Shown: positions 49,484 through 57,901, numbered from the stretch's first letter. The stretch: DNA of 64,000 bases from Prochlorococcus sp. AG-409-P01 (GCA_003215335.1 QCKM01000002.1:186001-250000); one strand, 5' to 3'. Translations and numbers: made by a program. The notes: generated from the letters alone by a model not told the origin.

Positions 49484-50299
49484 ATGCATCACGCAATTAT
49501 CTCCTGCCTACACGCCAACCTCCCTGCAGTAGAAGCTGTCTTGAATGACATTGATAAGCAGGGGATTGACACCATTACCTGTCTTGGTGATCTAGTTGGC
49601 TATGGCCCCCAACCCAACGAAGTGGTTGAGCTGATACGGAAGCGTGGCATCGCGACCTGCCAGGGCTGCTGGGATGAAGATATCATCGATGGTCTTAATG
49701 CCTGCGAGTGCAGCTATCCTTCTCAGCTAGCAGAAAGACGCGGGCACCTGGCCCACCAATGGACAGATGATCAGTTAACGGACGAAAACAAATGTTTTTT
49801 AGCCAGCCTCCCAACATCATTACGTCGTGATCGACTCCTCTTTGTGCATGGAAGTCCAAACAGTCAGCATGAGTATCTTCTGCCAGACATGGATGCATTT
49901 GCGGCTCTCGAGCGAGTAGAAACAGCGGGGGCCGATATTCTGTTTTGCGGGCATACTCACCAGCCTTATGTACGTGAATTGAGAGATGGATCTATTCGTG
50001 TGCGTTTACAGAGTGCCGAGCATGGCAATGATCAGGGCGAAGAACTAACCCTGCCGATGCGCAAAATCGTCAATGCTGGATCAGTGGGTGAGCCACGTCA
50101 TGGAAGTACAAATGCCACCTATGTAATTCACAACGACGCAACTGACGAAGTTGAGATAAAAGAGGTGGCCTATGACGTTGCTCGAACGTGTCAAGCGATT
50201 ATCGAGGCAGGGCTACCGAAAGTCTTCGCATGGCGACTGAGTCATGGTTTTGAATTCGCCGAGCAGGCCGAAGATGCAAGTCATGTGTGTGAACGATGA
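49484..50299 (+). CDS. Calcineurin-like metallophosphoesterase with altered metal site
   Basis: 271 aa, YfcE/MJ0936-like layout: IISCLHANLPAVEAV, ITCLGDLVGYGP, GCWDED, LLFVHGSP and ILFCGHTHQPY. The first motif normally reads DxH but is CLH here, and GNHD is GCWD, so some metal ligands are missing. Five bases follow the CobW-like stop; the next gene overlaps by ATGA. Confidence 0.8.
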   Translation: MHHAIISCLHANLPAVEAVLNDIDKQGIDTITCLGDLVGYGPQPNEVVELIRKRGIATCQGCWDEDIIDGLNACECSYPSQLAERRGHLAHQWTDDQLTDENKCFLASLPTSLRRDRLLFVHGSPNSQHEYLLPDMDAFAALERVETAGADILFCGHTHQPYVRELRDGSIRVRLQSAEHGNDQGEELTLPMRKIVNAGSVGEPRHGSTNATYVIHNDATDEVEIKEVAYDVARTCQAIIEAGLPKVFAWRLSHGFEFAEQAEDASHVCER

Positions 50300-51009
50300 T
50301 TGAAAGATGGGCACTAGTAAGTGGTCTACGCGGAGATCTCGAGACCTATGAGCTAATTCAACGGGATCTAAAGAAGACTCGTGGAGTTACAGCCTTATTT
50401 GTCCTTGGAGACCTAGTCGGGCCCGAACGCAACTGTGACGCACTGTTGGATCGACTAAGAAATCCCCATCGCGGCGATTTAAAACCAGATTGCATCTATG
50501 GCTGGTGGGAAGAGCAACTACTTGCAGAGCGTGGGTTTCGTGGTGAACGCAAAGCTGATGCTCTGCGGCTCAGCCAAGGTGAAGACACAGTCAGCGCACT
50601 GCTGAATACGGTTAATCCTTCTCACCTGAAATGGCTGGCATCACTGCAATTTGGCTTCATTGAACTTGACTGTGCACTCATCCATGGGAGCTCTTCAGAC
50701 GTGGGTGACAACCTCACAGCTGAAACATCTCCACTGATCCTCCTTGATCGACTCACCCGTCTCAATGTGAACAGACTGTTCACAGCGCGCAGTACTAAAC
50801 AATTTCATCTTGAACTGACTGGAGGAGGGATCAATTCACAAGTAAAGGATCTGAACGGTAAACGTGAACAACAACAGGAAGTTCCCAAGCGAAGCGTGAT
50901 TGGAATTGGAGCTGGCTTGAATTACACCCTTTATGACATTGGTAGCGATAAAACGCACTTCCTTACCGCCGGCAGCAAAACAAATCCCAAAGGGAAGGGT
51001 TTCGCATAA
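50296..51009 (+). CDS. Degenerate metallophosphoesterase-like protein
   Basis: 237 aa. Follows the same plan as its neighbour (ALVSGLRGDLETYELI, LFVLGDLVGPERN, CIYGWWEEQ, ALIHGSSSD), but the DxH, GNHD and GHTH metal motifs are replaced. Likely a tandem duplicate that became a non-catalytic partner. Coupled to the upstream gene through ATGA. Confidence 0.7.
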   Translation: MIERWALVSGLRGDLETYELIQRDLKKTRGVTALFVLGDLVGPERNCDALLDRLRNPHRGDLKPDCIYGWWEEQLLAERGFRGERKADALRLSQGEDTVSALLNTVNPSHLKWLASLQFGFIELDCALIHGSSSDVGDNLTAETSPLILLDRLTRLNVNRLFTARSTKQFHLELTGGGINSQVKDLNGKREQQQEVPKRSVIGIGAGLNYTLYDIGSDKTHFLTAGSKTNPKGKGFA

Positions 51010-51149
51010 ACCTCGTCATTATTTTGAGAGAGAGATTGATAGCCACAAATATTGCTCAGTAGGATCAAAAGCTCTATGAATAGAGAAGAAAACGTAGGCA
51101 TTTGATGGGTTTCAACGCCCAAAAAAGCCTATAAACAACAACTTTTATC

Positions 51150-51269
51150 CCCCGAATCCCTTGCTATGGCTGATATCCAGTGGTGGCTAATGAAAAGTTC
51201 CTTTTGAGTGATAGCACGCGATTTCAGCGAATCAGGAATTTCTATCCAAACTTTATCCAAACTAGAGAA
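51150..51269 (+). repeat. WLMK repeat copy 11
   Basis: Left arm GAATCCCTTGCTATGG (the other arm type), micro-ORF 51166-51207 encoding MADIQWWLMKSSF, right arm GATTTCAGCGAATCAGGAAT, tandem TATCCAAACTT/TATCCAAAC boxes, then TAGAGAA and the next start. Confidence 0.87.
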
Positions 51270-51392
51270 ATGGTGAAAATGGGAGAAGAAAAGCCTCTTG
51301 CGAATAAAGAAGAGAACAAAGAAAAGGAGGAGAACTCTCTACTGAATTATGAGTACGACGAAGATGACGATGGCGTCGACTGGGAGACCTGA
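51270..51392 (+). CDS. Small acidic protein (40 aa) started by the repeat
   Basis: MVKMGEEKPLANKEENKEKE, then NSLLNYEYDEDDDGVDWET. The homologue at 61866-61979 has KEKNRDSLLTYEYEQNAG and MET at its end and also directly follows a WLMK repeat. The conserved C-terminal half supports it being a real gene. Confidence 0.6.
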   Translation: MVKMGEEKPLANKEENKEKEENSLLNYEYDEDDDGVDWET

Positions 51393-51522
51393 AAGAATTA
51401 TAAGTACTCCTACGTTTAATTAAAATTAAACCCATATAGTTCATATTCAATGTTTATTTTTACATATATCCTGATTTATTTCTCTATAGATCAATACAGA
51501 AAAATATTTGTCATTGATCATC

Positions 51523-51927
51523 TTACATCGCAATATTAACTCCTTCCTTAGTGACTATTTCAACTACTCTCTGCATATCGTCAAGAGAACTTGAATTTGC
51601 TTCCAAGCTTGTAAATACTGATTCGACGCCTCCTGGCTGTGCAACCATTACATACCTAGTGTTCTTCTGTTTAGATAGTGGAGCATGAATTGTTCCAGCA
51701 GGGACATCAATTGAACGCCCAGCCGAAATAATTGTACTTACGCCATTTAAATTAAGGTCTAATTCACCTTCAAGCACAACATAAGTCTCATCCCAATCAT
51801 GAGAATGAGGTGGTTGACCTACTCCTTCTGGGGTCTCAAATTCTAAGAAACTATATTTACCATTCGTATCAGTAGAAATTAGTCTTAGAGTTACTTTGTC
51901 TCCTAATACTTCAATTGTTGTTGCCAT
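51523..51927 (-). CDS. Cupin-domain protein
   Basis: 134-aa single cupin: motif 1 PPHSHDWDETYVVLEGELDL supplies HxH and Glu, and motif 2 DVPAGTIHAPL the final His. Small cupins bind a metal and act as isomerases, dioxygenases or sensors; no substrate can be inferred. Confidence 0.85.
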   Translation of the reverse strand: MATTIEVLGDKVTLRLISTDTNGKYSFLEFETPEGVGQPPHSHDWDETYVVLEGELDLNLNGVSTIISAGRSIDVPAGTIHAPLSKQKNTRYVMVAQPGGVESVFTSLEANSSSLDDMQRVVEIVTKEGVNIAM

Positions 51928-51984
51928 AATCCTGCAAGAAAATTGAGTTCATTTTATACGCATGGATGTAAAAAGAGTTTCTCG

Positions 51985-52045
51985 TATTAGCTAATGAAGA
52001 CTTCTCATTGAGTGACATCAACGAATCTCAGCCAAAGCTGGTTGA
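51985..52045 (+). repeat. WLMK repeat copy 12, diverged
   Basis: ATTAGCTAATGAAGACTTC, then TGAGTGACATCAACGAATCT and CAGCC: core and right arm only, clearly decayed. Confidence 0.55.
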
Positions 52046-52167
52046 GGTGCCGCAAAAGATAATGCAAGAAAAGCAAATAACAATCGCATAGGTTGTACCA
52101 AATCACTGAAGTATGTCCCAACTATGTCCTAACAGCTAACAAAGGCTAGAAGCGGTGCATGATTAGC

Positions 52168-52665
52168 TTAGTTTTCTATTTTTATAGTCGGCCCTGTGCC
52201 TCTTAGTTTTATCCCTGACCAATTTTCCAAGTCTCTTCTGAATTGATTTGAGCGCGCTTCATGCGAAAACCTAATCAAGGCAATCCGAGTTTTTCCTGAG
52301 GAGGCTTTGTATGTAATCCAAAAATGGTTCTGACAGCTAGGCCTGCCAAACCTTTGAGAAATTGGCACGCAGAGTGCTCCATGATCTGATCTGTTTTGCT
52401 CTGAGTCTCTGTTAATCATGAACAGGAGCCATTTTTGAGAAATTTCTAAAACCTGATCTTGTAAAACTCCAGTTCCATCATTAACGATTATTCTTTGCCC
52501 CCTGAATTTCACTTTGCAGGACTTATTTCTAATGCTTCCACACCAAGCGTCATAAATTCTTTTGGAGACAATGCTTCCTTCCATTCCATCTTCTGCATCT
52601 CCTAACCCAGCCCAGGAAGGCGAGAAAAGACCAATCAGAAGAGGGAGTAGCAGTAAGCGACGCAT
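52168..52665 (-). CDS. Secreted small protein, paralogue of the gene at 32553
   Basis: Signal peptide MRRLLLLPLLIGLFSPSWA, then GDAEDGMEG, YDAWCGSIRNKSCKVKFRGQ, and SGKTRIALIRFSHEARSNQF. 165 aa, ending TGPTIKIEN. Located 2 bp after the upstream secreted gene, the same order as 33369-32553. A piece of a third copy lies at 61148-61225. Confidence 0.75.
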   Translation of the reverse strand: MRRLLLLPLLIGLFSPSWAGLGDAEDGMEGSIVSKRIYDAWCGSIRNKSCKVKFRGQRIIVNDGTGVLQDQVLEISQKWLLFMINRDSEQNRSDHGALCVPISQRFGRPSCQNHFWITYKASSGKTRIALIRFSHEARSNQFRRDLENWSGIKLRGTGPTIKIEN

Positions 52666-52667
52666 GA

Positions 52668-52922
52668 TTATTTGCCTATGACGCAGTAATACCTGAGGTT
52701 ATCTATAAAATTATCCCTGAAGGATTTAGTAGATGGGTTGTTTCTGTCAGTGAGCTTTTTGCCCTCACTTTCACACGTTGCAAGGCTCTTCATTTCTATC
52801 TTTTCTAAGGTTGCCCCGCCGTAACTATTTTTGCCTACGCCTATAAGTAGCCAATAACTTTCAGCATTAGCGGCAGTGGGTAGAGCTAGTCCAGCAAGTA
52901 ATGGAAGTAGTAAGCGCTTCAT
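52668..52922 (-). CDS. Small secreted Cys-containing protein (84 aa)
   Basis: Signal peptide MKRLLLPLLAGLALPTAANA, then ESYWLLIGVGKNS; cysteines in LATCESEGK and RYYCVIGK. Paralogue of 33731-33967 with a nearly identical upstream region and leader ORF. First gene of a secreted pair. Confidence 0.75.
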   Translation of the reverse strand: MKRLLLPLLAGLALPTAANAESYWLLIGVGKNSYGGATLEKIEMKSLATCESEGKKLTDRNNPSTKSFRDNFIDNLRYYCVIGK

Positions 52923-52929
52923 ATCTGAA

Positions 52930-52977
52930 TTATGCAGCTTTTGCCGTTTGATTTCTTTTGGCGTAAAGGTCAGGCAT
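52930..52977 (-). CDS. Leader micro-ORF (15 aa), paralogue of 33664-33723
   Basis: MPDLYAKRNQTAKAA, stopping 7 bp before the secreted gene's ATG. Against the other copy, two of the differing codons are synonymous and two change residues. An in-frame extension of the downstream gene is the competing reading. Confidence 0.45.
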   Translation of the reverse strand: MPDLYAKRNQTAKAA

Positions 52978-53069
52978 GTCATCAGATATAAAACATGCTT
53001 CTCTTGCTTTGGTTATTAGTAATAGAAACTTGATTGAAATAGAATAGAAATAAGAGGGCGAGAATGTTA

Positions 53070-53225
53070 AGCCATCCAAACACCATCCACACATCGCAAT
53101 ATCGCTAAAATCCCATGGCACTACAGGAACCTAACTACTGGCTAATGAAAAGTTATAAACCATTGATACCAAGGGATTAGAAGGAATTCACAAATCCTGT
53201 TCAAACTCTGTTCAAACTTTTTCAA
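53070..53225 (+). repeat. WLMK repeat copy 13
   Basis: ATCCAAACACC/ATCCACACATC boxes, left arm CAATATCGCTAAAATCCC, a 21-codon micro-ORF (53115-53180) beginning MALQEPNYWLMKS and ending IPRD, right arm TTGATACCAAGGGATTAG, and TTCAAACTCTGTTCAAAC boxes. The micro-ORF has the same length as that of copy 4. Confidence 0.85.
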
Positions 53226-53228
53226 CCC

Positions 53229-53321
53229 TTAATTCATCAGATAACGCGCCAAGCCAAGTGCAATACAAAGCCCAACGCCTACATTCCAAATCAAAGCTTG
53301 ATGTCTTAGAAGCCAACGCAT
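53229..53321 (-). CDS. Membrane microprotein (30 aa)
   Basis: MRWLLRHQALIWNVGVGLCI and ALGLARYLMN: a single membrane helix. Last gene of the operon 55257-53229, 7 bp after the previous stop. Confidence 0.45.
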   Translation of the reverse strand: MRWLLRHQALIWNVGVGLCIALGLARYLMN

Positions 53322-53328
53322 CAGATGT

Positions 53329-53463
53329 TTACCATTTAGAAGGAGCATCATGCATGAAATACCAACCAACCCATGCCACGAAATTCAAACCAACAACAAA
53401 AGCCCAAACTTTCCAAGGTTGATCTTTATCTGGCTTTGTAGGAGTGAGTTTTTTGAGAGACAT
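53329..53463 (-). CDS. Membrane microprotein (44 aa)
   Basis: Basic start MSLKKLTPTKPDKDQPWKVW, then a helix VWAFVVGLNFVAWVGWYFM. Starts in the stop of the DUF2905 gene (TAATG). Confidence 0.6.
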   Translation of the reverse strand: MSLKKLTPTKPDKDQPWKVWAFVVGLNFVAWVGWYFMHDAPSKW

Positions 53464-53666
53464 TAGGAGGATCGGAATAAATTAAGCAGCACCGAAACAA
53501 GCAAACTAATGACAATACAACTAACGACTGGGAAATAAAACGTTGAGCTTTCTCCCTTCAAAACTATGTCCCCAGGAAGTTGCCCTAAACCCAATTGCCT
53601 TACGTAAGGGTATAGAACACCTATAGCTGCAATTCCAAGTCCGAGAGTAATGAGCAGTTTTTGCAT
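53463..53666 (-). CDS. DUF2905 family two-helix membrane protein
   Basis: 67 aa: LLITLGLGIAAIGVLYPYV, the family motif LGQLPGDIVLKGESSTFYFP and a second helix SCIVISLLVSVLLNLF. DUF2905 proteins are widespread and uncharacterised. Start and stop both overlap neighbours (TAATG). Confidence 0.85.
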   Translation of the reverse strand: MQKLLITLGLGIAAIGVLYPYVRQLGLGQLPGDIVLKGESSTFYFPVVSCIVISLLVSVLLNLFRSS

Positions 53667-53788
53667 TATTTTTCTCCAAAAAATCTTTTGACCTGCCAAA
53701 CCAAATAGACAGAGGTTGCCGCGAACAGAAATAGTCCGGCAGTTCCTACTGCTCTATTAGCAGCCTCAACAGTTGGCCAGTCATCCAT
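53666..53788 (-). CDS. Membrane microprotein (40 aa)
   Basis: MDDWPTVEAANRAVGTAGLF and LFAATSVYLVWQVKRFFGEK: one membrane helix with a basic end. Overlaps the upstream gene by 8 bp and the downstream start by one. Confidence 0.55.
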   Translation of the reverse strand: MDDWPTVEAANRAVGTAGLFLFAATSVYLVWQVKRFFGEK

Positions 53789-53981
53789 CTTTTTGACCTT
53801 TGCCAAATAGGGGCCCAGTAAATAAAAAATAGCCAATGGCTCCAAGAAACAAACCAAAAGCAATTAGGTTGGGGATTATCCCTCCAACAATTGCAGCTTT
53901 AGCAAAATAAGTATTCGCTGCTTCTAGAGCTAAGAACGTCATCACGACAAATACCCTCGCCCAGTTGTCAGCAAAATTCAT
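53781..53981 (-). CDS. Two-helix membrane protein (66 aa)
   Basis: MNFADNWARVFVVMTFLALE, then IIPNLIAFGLFLGAIGYFLF. Start overlaps the previous stop (TAATG). Unrecognised. Confidence 0.6.
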   Translation of the reverse strand: MNFADNWARVFVVMTFLALEAANTYFAKAAIVGGIIPNLIAFGLFLGAIGYFLFTGPLFGKGQKDG

Positions 53982-54088
53982 TACCAATCAGGATAGACAT
54001 AATCATCCCCTATCGGTTCCTCATAGAAGTTTCCTGAATCGATACCTTTTTGATAAGCATTAAGGAACGCAAGTAGTAAACGTTTCAT
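53981..54088 (-). CDS. Microprotein (35 aa)
   Basis: MKRLLLAFLNAYQKGIDSGN followed by an acidic YEEPIGDDYVYPDW tail. Might be a membrane-anchored or cleaved peptide. ATGA overlap with the upstream gene. Confidence 0.5.
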   Translation of the reverse strand: MKRLLLAFLNAYQKGIDSGNFYEEPIGDDYVYPDW

Positions 54089-54321
54089 GAGTAATAACGG
54101 TCCGCCATTTCTTGGAGCATTTTTCGTATGTGATCGTCTTGAGCATTGGTCTCTTCCTTTAGCTTCTCGCAAGCACCCTTAACTTGCATCCACACTGCTT
54201 CCATGACTTCACGCTCTTCTTCTGAAGGCTTCCATTTAGGTGTTTCCATATAAGCGATAATAGAAGTAATTAAATTGAGTAACGGCAACAGATCTGGATT
54301 TTGCTTGTTGACTGACTCCAT
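54085..54321 (-). CDS. Helical acidic protein (78 aa)
   Basis: MESVNKQNPDLLPLLNLITS, then KPSEEEREVMEAVWMQVKGA. Begins 3 bp after the DnaB-like stop. A decayed relative of its start may lie near 34130. Unrecognised. Confidence 0.6.
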   Translation of the reverse strand: MESVNKQNPDLLPLLNLITSIIAYMETPKWKPSEEEREVMEAVWMQVKGACEKLKEETNAQDDHIRKMLQEMADRYYS

Positions 54322-54324
54322 TTC

Positions 54325-55257
54325 TTAAGCGGCTAAATTCCTAAACCGTGTGAACTGTGGTTCAAATAGGAGTTTCACAGTACCGAGTGGACCATTTCTG
54401 TGCTTGCAAGTGATCAGTTCTGTAATTCCTCGATCAATTGTCTCAGGGTCGTAGTACTCATCTCGATAAATCATCACCACCATGTCCGCATGACTTTCGA
54501 GTGAATGTGTTTCTCGCAAGTCACAAAGCATGGGACGTTTGTTTCTTCGATGCTCAACAGCTCGACTGAGTTGAGACATCACGATGACTGGGACCTGCAA
54601 AGTGCTGGCCATCTGCTTTAGATCACTAATGATTTTCCCCAGTTCTACTTCTCGAGAATCAAGGTATTTCTGACCATCCATCAGATGGACATAGTCAACA
54701 ACAACCAGCCCTAGAGACTTCTTTGTTGTCTCTTGAATTTGTTGGCATTTAGCCAGCATCTCTTCAACTGTGATTGTGGGTTTACCACTGATAAAAATTG
54801 GTGCTTGGCCAAGAGTATCGACCCCTTTCCCAAGGATTGGCCATTCGTCTTGTGCTATTCGCCCTGTCCTCAACCTTCCTGTTTCAATCCCAACTTCCAT
54901 CGACAGAAGTCGGTAGGTGTATTGCGCTTGGCTCATCTCTAAACCAAAAATGCAAACAGGGAGATCATGAATCTGGGCAACATTCTTTGCCATGTTGAGG
55001 CAGATGGATGTTTTGCCCATCGCTGGCCTACCAGCAACAACAATTAAAGAACCTCTTTGCAGACCTTGAGTCATCGCATCAAAGTCGTAGAAATTGACTG
55101 GAACTCCAGCAACGGATGTCCCTAAAGAGCGACTTTCAATTTCGTTAAAGACTGAACTCAGGATTTCTGCTGCTGCTGCCAGTTCTTCTGGATGCTTTGC
55201 TTGTTTAGTTCCTTGAAGCTCGAGTTTCTTGCTCTTCTTCTTCCCCTTTTTCGCCAT
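54325..55257 (-). CDS. DnaB-like helicase core domain without the N-terminal domain
   Basis: 310 aa. Basic start MAKKGKKKSKKLELQGTKQA, then the RecA-like domain: Walker A VVAGRPAMGKTS (near residues 74-84), Walker B LGLVVVDYVHLM, SQLSRAVEHR and late DLRETHSLESHADMVVMIYR. Replicative DnaB is about 450 aa or longer with a DnaG-binding N-terminal domain, absent here. All ATPase motifs are intact. It leads an operon of seven tiny, mostly membrane, proteins; a mobile-element replication relic is likely. Confidence 0.88.
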   Translation of the reverse strand: MAKKGKKKSKKLELQGTKQAKHPEELAAAAEILSSVFNEIESRSLGTSVAGVPVNFYDFDAMTQGLQRGSLIVVAGRPAMGKTSICLNMAKNVAQIHDLPVCIFGLEMSQAQYTYRLLSMEVGIETGRLRTGRIAQDEWPILGKGVDTLGQAPIFISGKPTITVEEMLAKCQQIQETTKKSLGLVVVDYVHLMDGQKYLDSREVELGKIISDLKQMASTLQVPVIVMSQLSRAVEHRRNKRPMLCDLRETHSLESHADMVVMIYRDEYYDPETIDRGITELITCKHRNGPLGTVKLLFEPQFTRFRNLAA

Positions 55258-55725
55258 TGAATATTTGTGGACAGGCCATCATCTAAACCAGGAGATTTGG
55301 AGCTCGCTAGGGGGTAGAAATACTGAACCCTAGATTCAACGTCGACTCTCTAGATTGTCTTTACCATCTAGCAAAATTTTCTCGAAAAGCCTGACTAATA
55401 CTGAGCTTTTGCGTGATTAGAGTTATGGCCGTTGGTCATGACTTTGTTAAACGGGGTTGTTTGGGCTGGGTTTTATAGACCCTTGACTTTGACGGTTCCT
55501 TGGGAAGAATATTTTTAGTCACCTTTTTTTTATGCTGACTCGTCTATTTGCTCACCTTTCCATCAAATCCTTGTTGAAGGCCAAAGGATTCATCATCAAC
55601 AGATTTATATAGTTTCTAAATTGATTTTTTAAATACTTGGGGCTGGCTACAAAGTGGCTGGCCTCTTTTTTGTTGAACGTTGGCTGGCAACCGTCATGAT
55701 GGATTCATGAGATCACCTCAATTCC
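55258..55725. other. Gene-free promoter region
   Basis: Upstream regions of the divergent DnaB-like operon and the DUF2839-like gene. No gene seen. Confidence 0.4.
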
Positions 55726-55902
55726 ATGGGCGAAGCTAAAAGAAGGAAAGAACAGGGGCTACCACCTCGGCCAAAGAAAGAAGAAAAAAAAGCTGATACC
55801 CCAAATATCTTCGCCAGATACCAAATCCTTCCTTACATCCTTGTCGGAGGTTTCATGATTTTTCTGATTTACGACGTGATTAAGTACTACTCAGCTGGTT
55901 GA
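55726..55902 (+). CDS. DUF2839-like small membrane protein (58 aa)
   Basis: MGEAKRRKEQGLPPRPKKEE is the family's N-terminal hallmark; the C-terminus has one helix YILVGGFMIFLIYDVIKYY. Function unknown; common in cyanobacteria. Confidence 0.75.
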   Translation: MGEAKRRKEQGLPPRPKKEEKKADTPNIFARYQILPYILVGGFMIFLIYDVIKYYSAG

Positions 55903-56005
55903 TTGTTGGTTGCCAGAGAATGTTCAACTGGCTACTAGTTCAAAATGCAGCTAAATCCTGCAATTTCCGACAACGCTTTATGATTAACCTAATTTCGAAC
56001 CTGCA

Positions 56006-56155
56006 TTGAAAAAAATTCTTCCATTAGTATTTGCTCTTTCAATGGTTTCTGCCCCTGCACTTGCGTGGGGCTGGGTAGGTGATGGTGATTGCGCTTATTC
56101 GAAGGACAAAGCAAACCAAGAGAAGACAGAACAAGTGGACGAGTCAGACAAGTAA
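56006..56155 (+). CDS. Small secreted protein (49 aa)
   Basis: TTG start; signal peptide MKKILPLVFALSMVSAPALA, mature WGWVGDGDCAYSKDKANQEK and an acidic tail. Three bases separate it from the transporter gene. Confidence 0.6.
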   Translation: MKKILPLVFALSMVSAPALAWGWVGDGDCAYSKDKANQEKTEQVDESDK

Positions 56156-56158
56156 GTT

Positions 56159-57025
56159 TTGCTTGGAATTATTTCTGCGTTAGGAGCTGCTAGCGCTTGG
56201 ACATATGCTTGTTACTTATGGAGACAGCAGACTAAATACTTTTCTGCTGCACAAATAAATATAACTAAAAATATAATTGCTTTTATTGTATTCTTCCCGG
56301 TCATTTTGACTCTTGACCTTCAAGTTAGTATTAAAAATATTTTTATTCTTTTTTTAAGTGGAATTATAGGAATTTCTGTGGGTGATACTTTTTATATAAC
56401 ATCTTTAAAAAAATTAGGTACACGTCGCACTCTTGCTGTTGAAGCCCTATCTCCCATTATTGCAACGGTTTTAGGGGCAATTTTTTTGAAAGAGATACTT
56501 CCTCTTAAGGTATGGGCAGGAGTTTTTATTGTAAGCATTTCTTTGCTAGGTGTGGCTTTTCAGAAAACCAAAAATACTCAAAATACAATATCAAATAAGG
56601 ATAGAAAAGAAGGCTTTATATTTGCTATTCTTTCAGTTCTTTGCGCTGTTATGGCAGCAGCTTTATCAAGATTTGTACTCATAAATTCTGATTTAAATCC
56701 ATTCCAAACTACAGAAATTCGATTGCTTGGAAGTATTTTTGGTCTGCTTCCTTTTTTGCGAAAAGAAGTGACTTCTTATGTTGGAAAGATTCCTTTGAAA
56801 AATAAGCTTAGTCTTTTACTTGCAACATTGTTGGGGACAAATATAGGGATTTTGTTACAGCAAAATGTCTTTAGATTATTGCCTATTGGATTGGGTTGGA
56901 CACTTTTAAGTACCTCGCCAGTAATTGCACTTTTCTTTGCAAGAGTGGAGGGAGAAGAAGTTAATTGGAAAACTTATGTATTAACATTAACGACAATGCT
57001 AGGCGTCGGAGTAGTATTTAGTTGA
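56159..57025 (+). CDS. EamA/DMT-family transporter
   Basis: 288 aa with about ten hydrophobic helices in two halves, each carrying the EamA pattern (GISVGDTFYITSLKKLGTRRTLAVEALSPI; NIGILLQQNVFRLLPIGLGWTLLSTSPVIALFF). Exports or imports small metabolites; the substrate is unknown. Start TTG at 56159. AT-rich. Confidence 0.85.
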   Translation: MLGIISALGAASAWTYACYLWRQQTKYFSAAQINITKNIIAFIVFFPVILTLDLQVSIKNIFILFLSGIIGISVGDTFYITSLKKLGTRRTLAVEALSPIIATVLGAIFLKEILPLKVWAGVFIVSISLLGVAFQKTKNTQNTISNKDRKEGFIFAILSVLCAVMAAALSRFVLINSDLNPFQTTEIRLLGSIFGLLPFLRKEVTSYVGKIPLKNKLSLLLATLLGTNIGILLQQNVFRLLPIGLGWTLLSTSPVIALFFARVEGEEVNWKTYVLTLTTMLGVGVVFS

Positions 57026-57085
57026 GAACTTGTCAGCATCTGAGAAGTAGACATTTCTGTTGCTCAACTCGTGAATAAGACGTGA

Positions 57086-57268
57086 ATGAGATCATGTGAA
57101 TCTCCTATTATTGAACAAACCATTTTGCATGTCAGTCATCGTGATGAGATAGCAGAGTTAATTCGAAAAGGAAGAGATACGGAGCGTTTAGCCTTAGCAA
57201 CAGCAGTGCGATTGCATTTGCAGCATCAAGTTATGGTTTATCGAGGTAGAACAGCTGTATTTGCTTAA
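57086..57268 (+). CDS. Hypothetical protein (60 aa)
   Basis: MRSCESPIIEQTILHVSHRD then ELIRKGRDTERLALATAVRL. Basic and helical; no cysteine motif. Unrecognised. Confidence 0.5.
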   Translation: MRSCESPIIEQTILHVSHRDEIAELIRKGRDTERLALATAVRLHLQHQVMVYRGRTAVFA

Positions 57269-57451
57269 AAAGGAAATACTGATTTGAACAGATCATTAAT
57301 TAGTGCTTAGAACTGAATTATTTAAGTTTGAGAAAAGATTTTTTTGATTCTTTAAAGCTCTATACCATCATCAGAGAAGAACTTTTTCAGTAGATCAAAA
57401 GTTCTAACGAGATTCGAACCAGCTTTTAGTTATTCAAAAGGAATATTTCTC

Positions 57452-57838
57452 TTATTTGCTTTCAGGAGCCACCTTGGCTTCGAGGGTAAATGTGACGCTC
57501 TCATTAGGGTTGAAGCGATCAACTAACGATTGAAGCTCTTCTTTTAATTCACCTTCTGAAATCACATCTATCGACTCTTGAGCGATGGCATCCTTCCATG
57601 CTTTGTCGATGAGTTTTTCTAATGCTGCGGCTTTGATTCTTGAAATGCCTACCTGCTGAAGAATGACTGGCTTAGGGACCTTGCCTGGCCGAAAGCCTGG
57701 AAGTCTTACAGAACTACCCATACGTGCTAAGGCAGCTTCATAACTTGATTTGCAGCGATCTTCTGGCACCTCAATCTCCACAGCTACACGGTTGTCGGCC
57801 AACTCATTGACTTTTACCTTCAATGCCTGTTCGCTCAT
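57452..57838 (-). CDS. Isolated trigger-factor N-terminal (ribosome-binding) domain
   Basis: 128 aa matching only the first domain of trigger factor: LKVKVNELADNRVAVEIEVP, the ribosome-docking GFRPGKVPKPVI and VTFTLEAKVAPESK at the end. Full trigger factor is about 430-480 aa; PPIase and substrate arms are absent, ended by a normal stop. It may bind ribosomes as a stand-alone or competing factor. Confidence 0.85.
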   Translation of the reverse strand: MSEQALKVKVNELADNRVAVEIEVPEDRCKSSYEAALARMGSSVRLPGFRPGKVPKPVILQQVGISRIKAAALEKLIDKAWKDAIAQESIDVISEGELKEELQSLVDRFNPNESVTFTLEAKVAPESK

Positions 57839-57901
57839 GGGCTCAGAGGTTAAGAATTTCCGTTACTAACAATGCTAATGAATTGATTGATATTTTCACT
57901 T

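Noticed and set aside
57401-57440. A full tRNA gene on the - strand
   Set aside because: Only a T-arm-like piece with a stem mismatch is present; no anticodon or D arm and no matching 5' acceptor strand are seen upstream. Kept only as a possible attachment-site relic.
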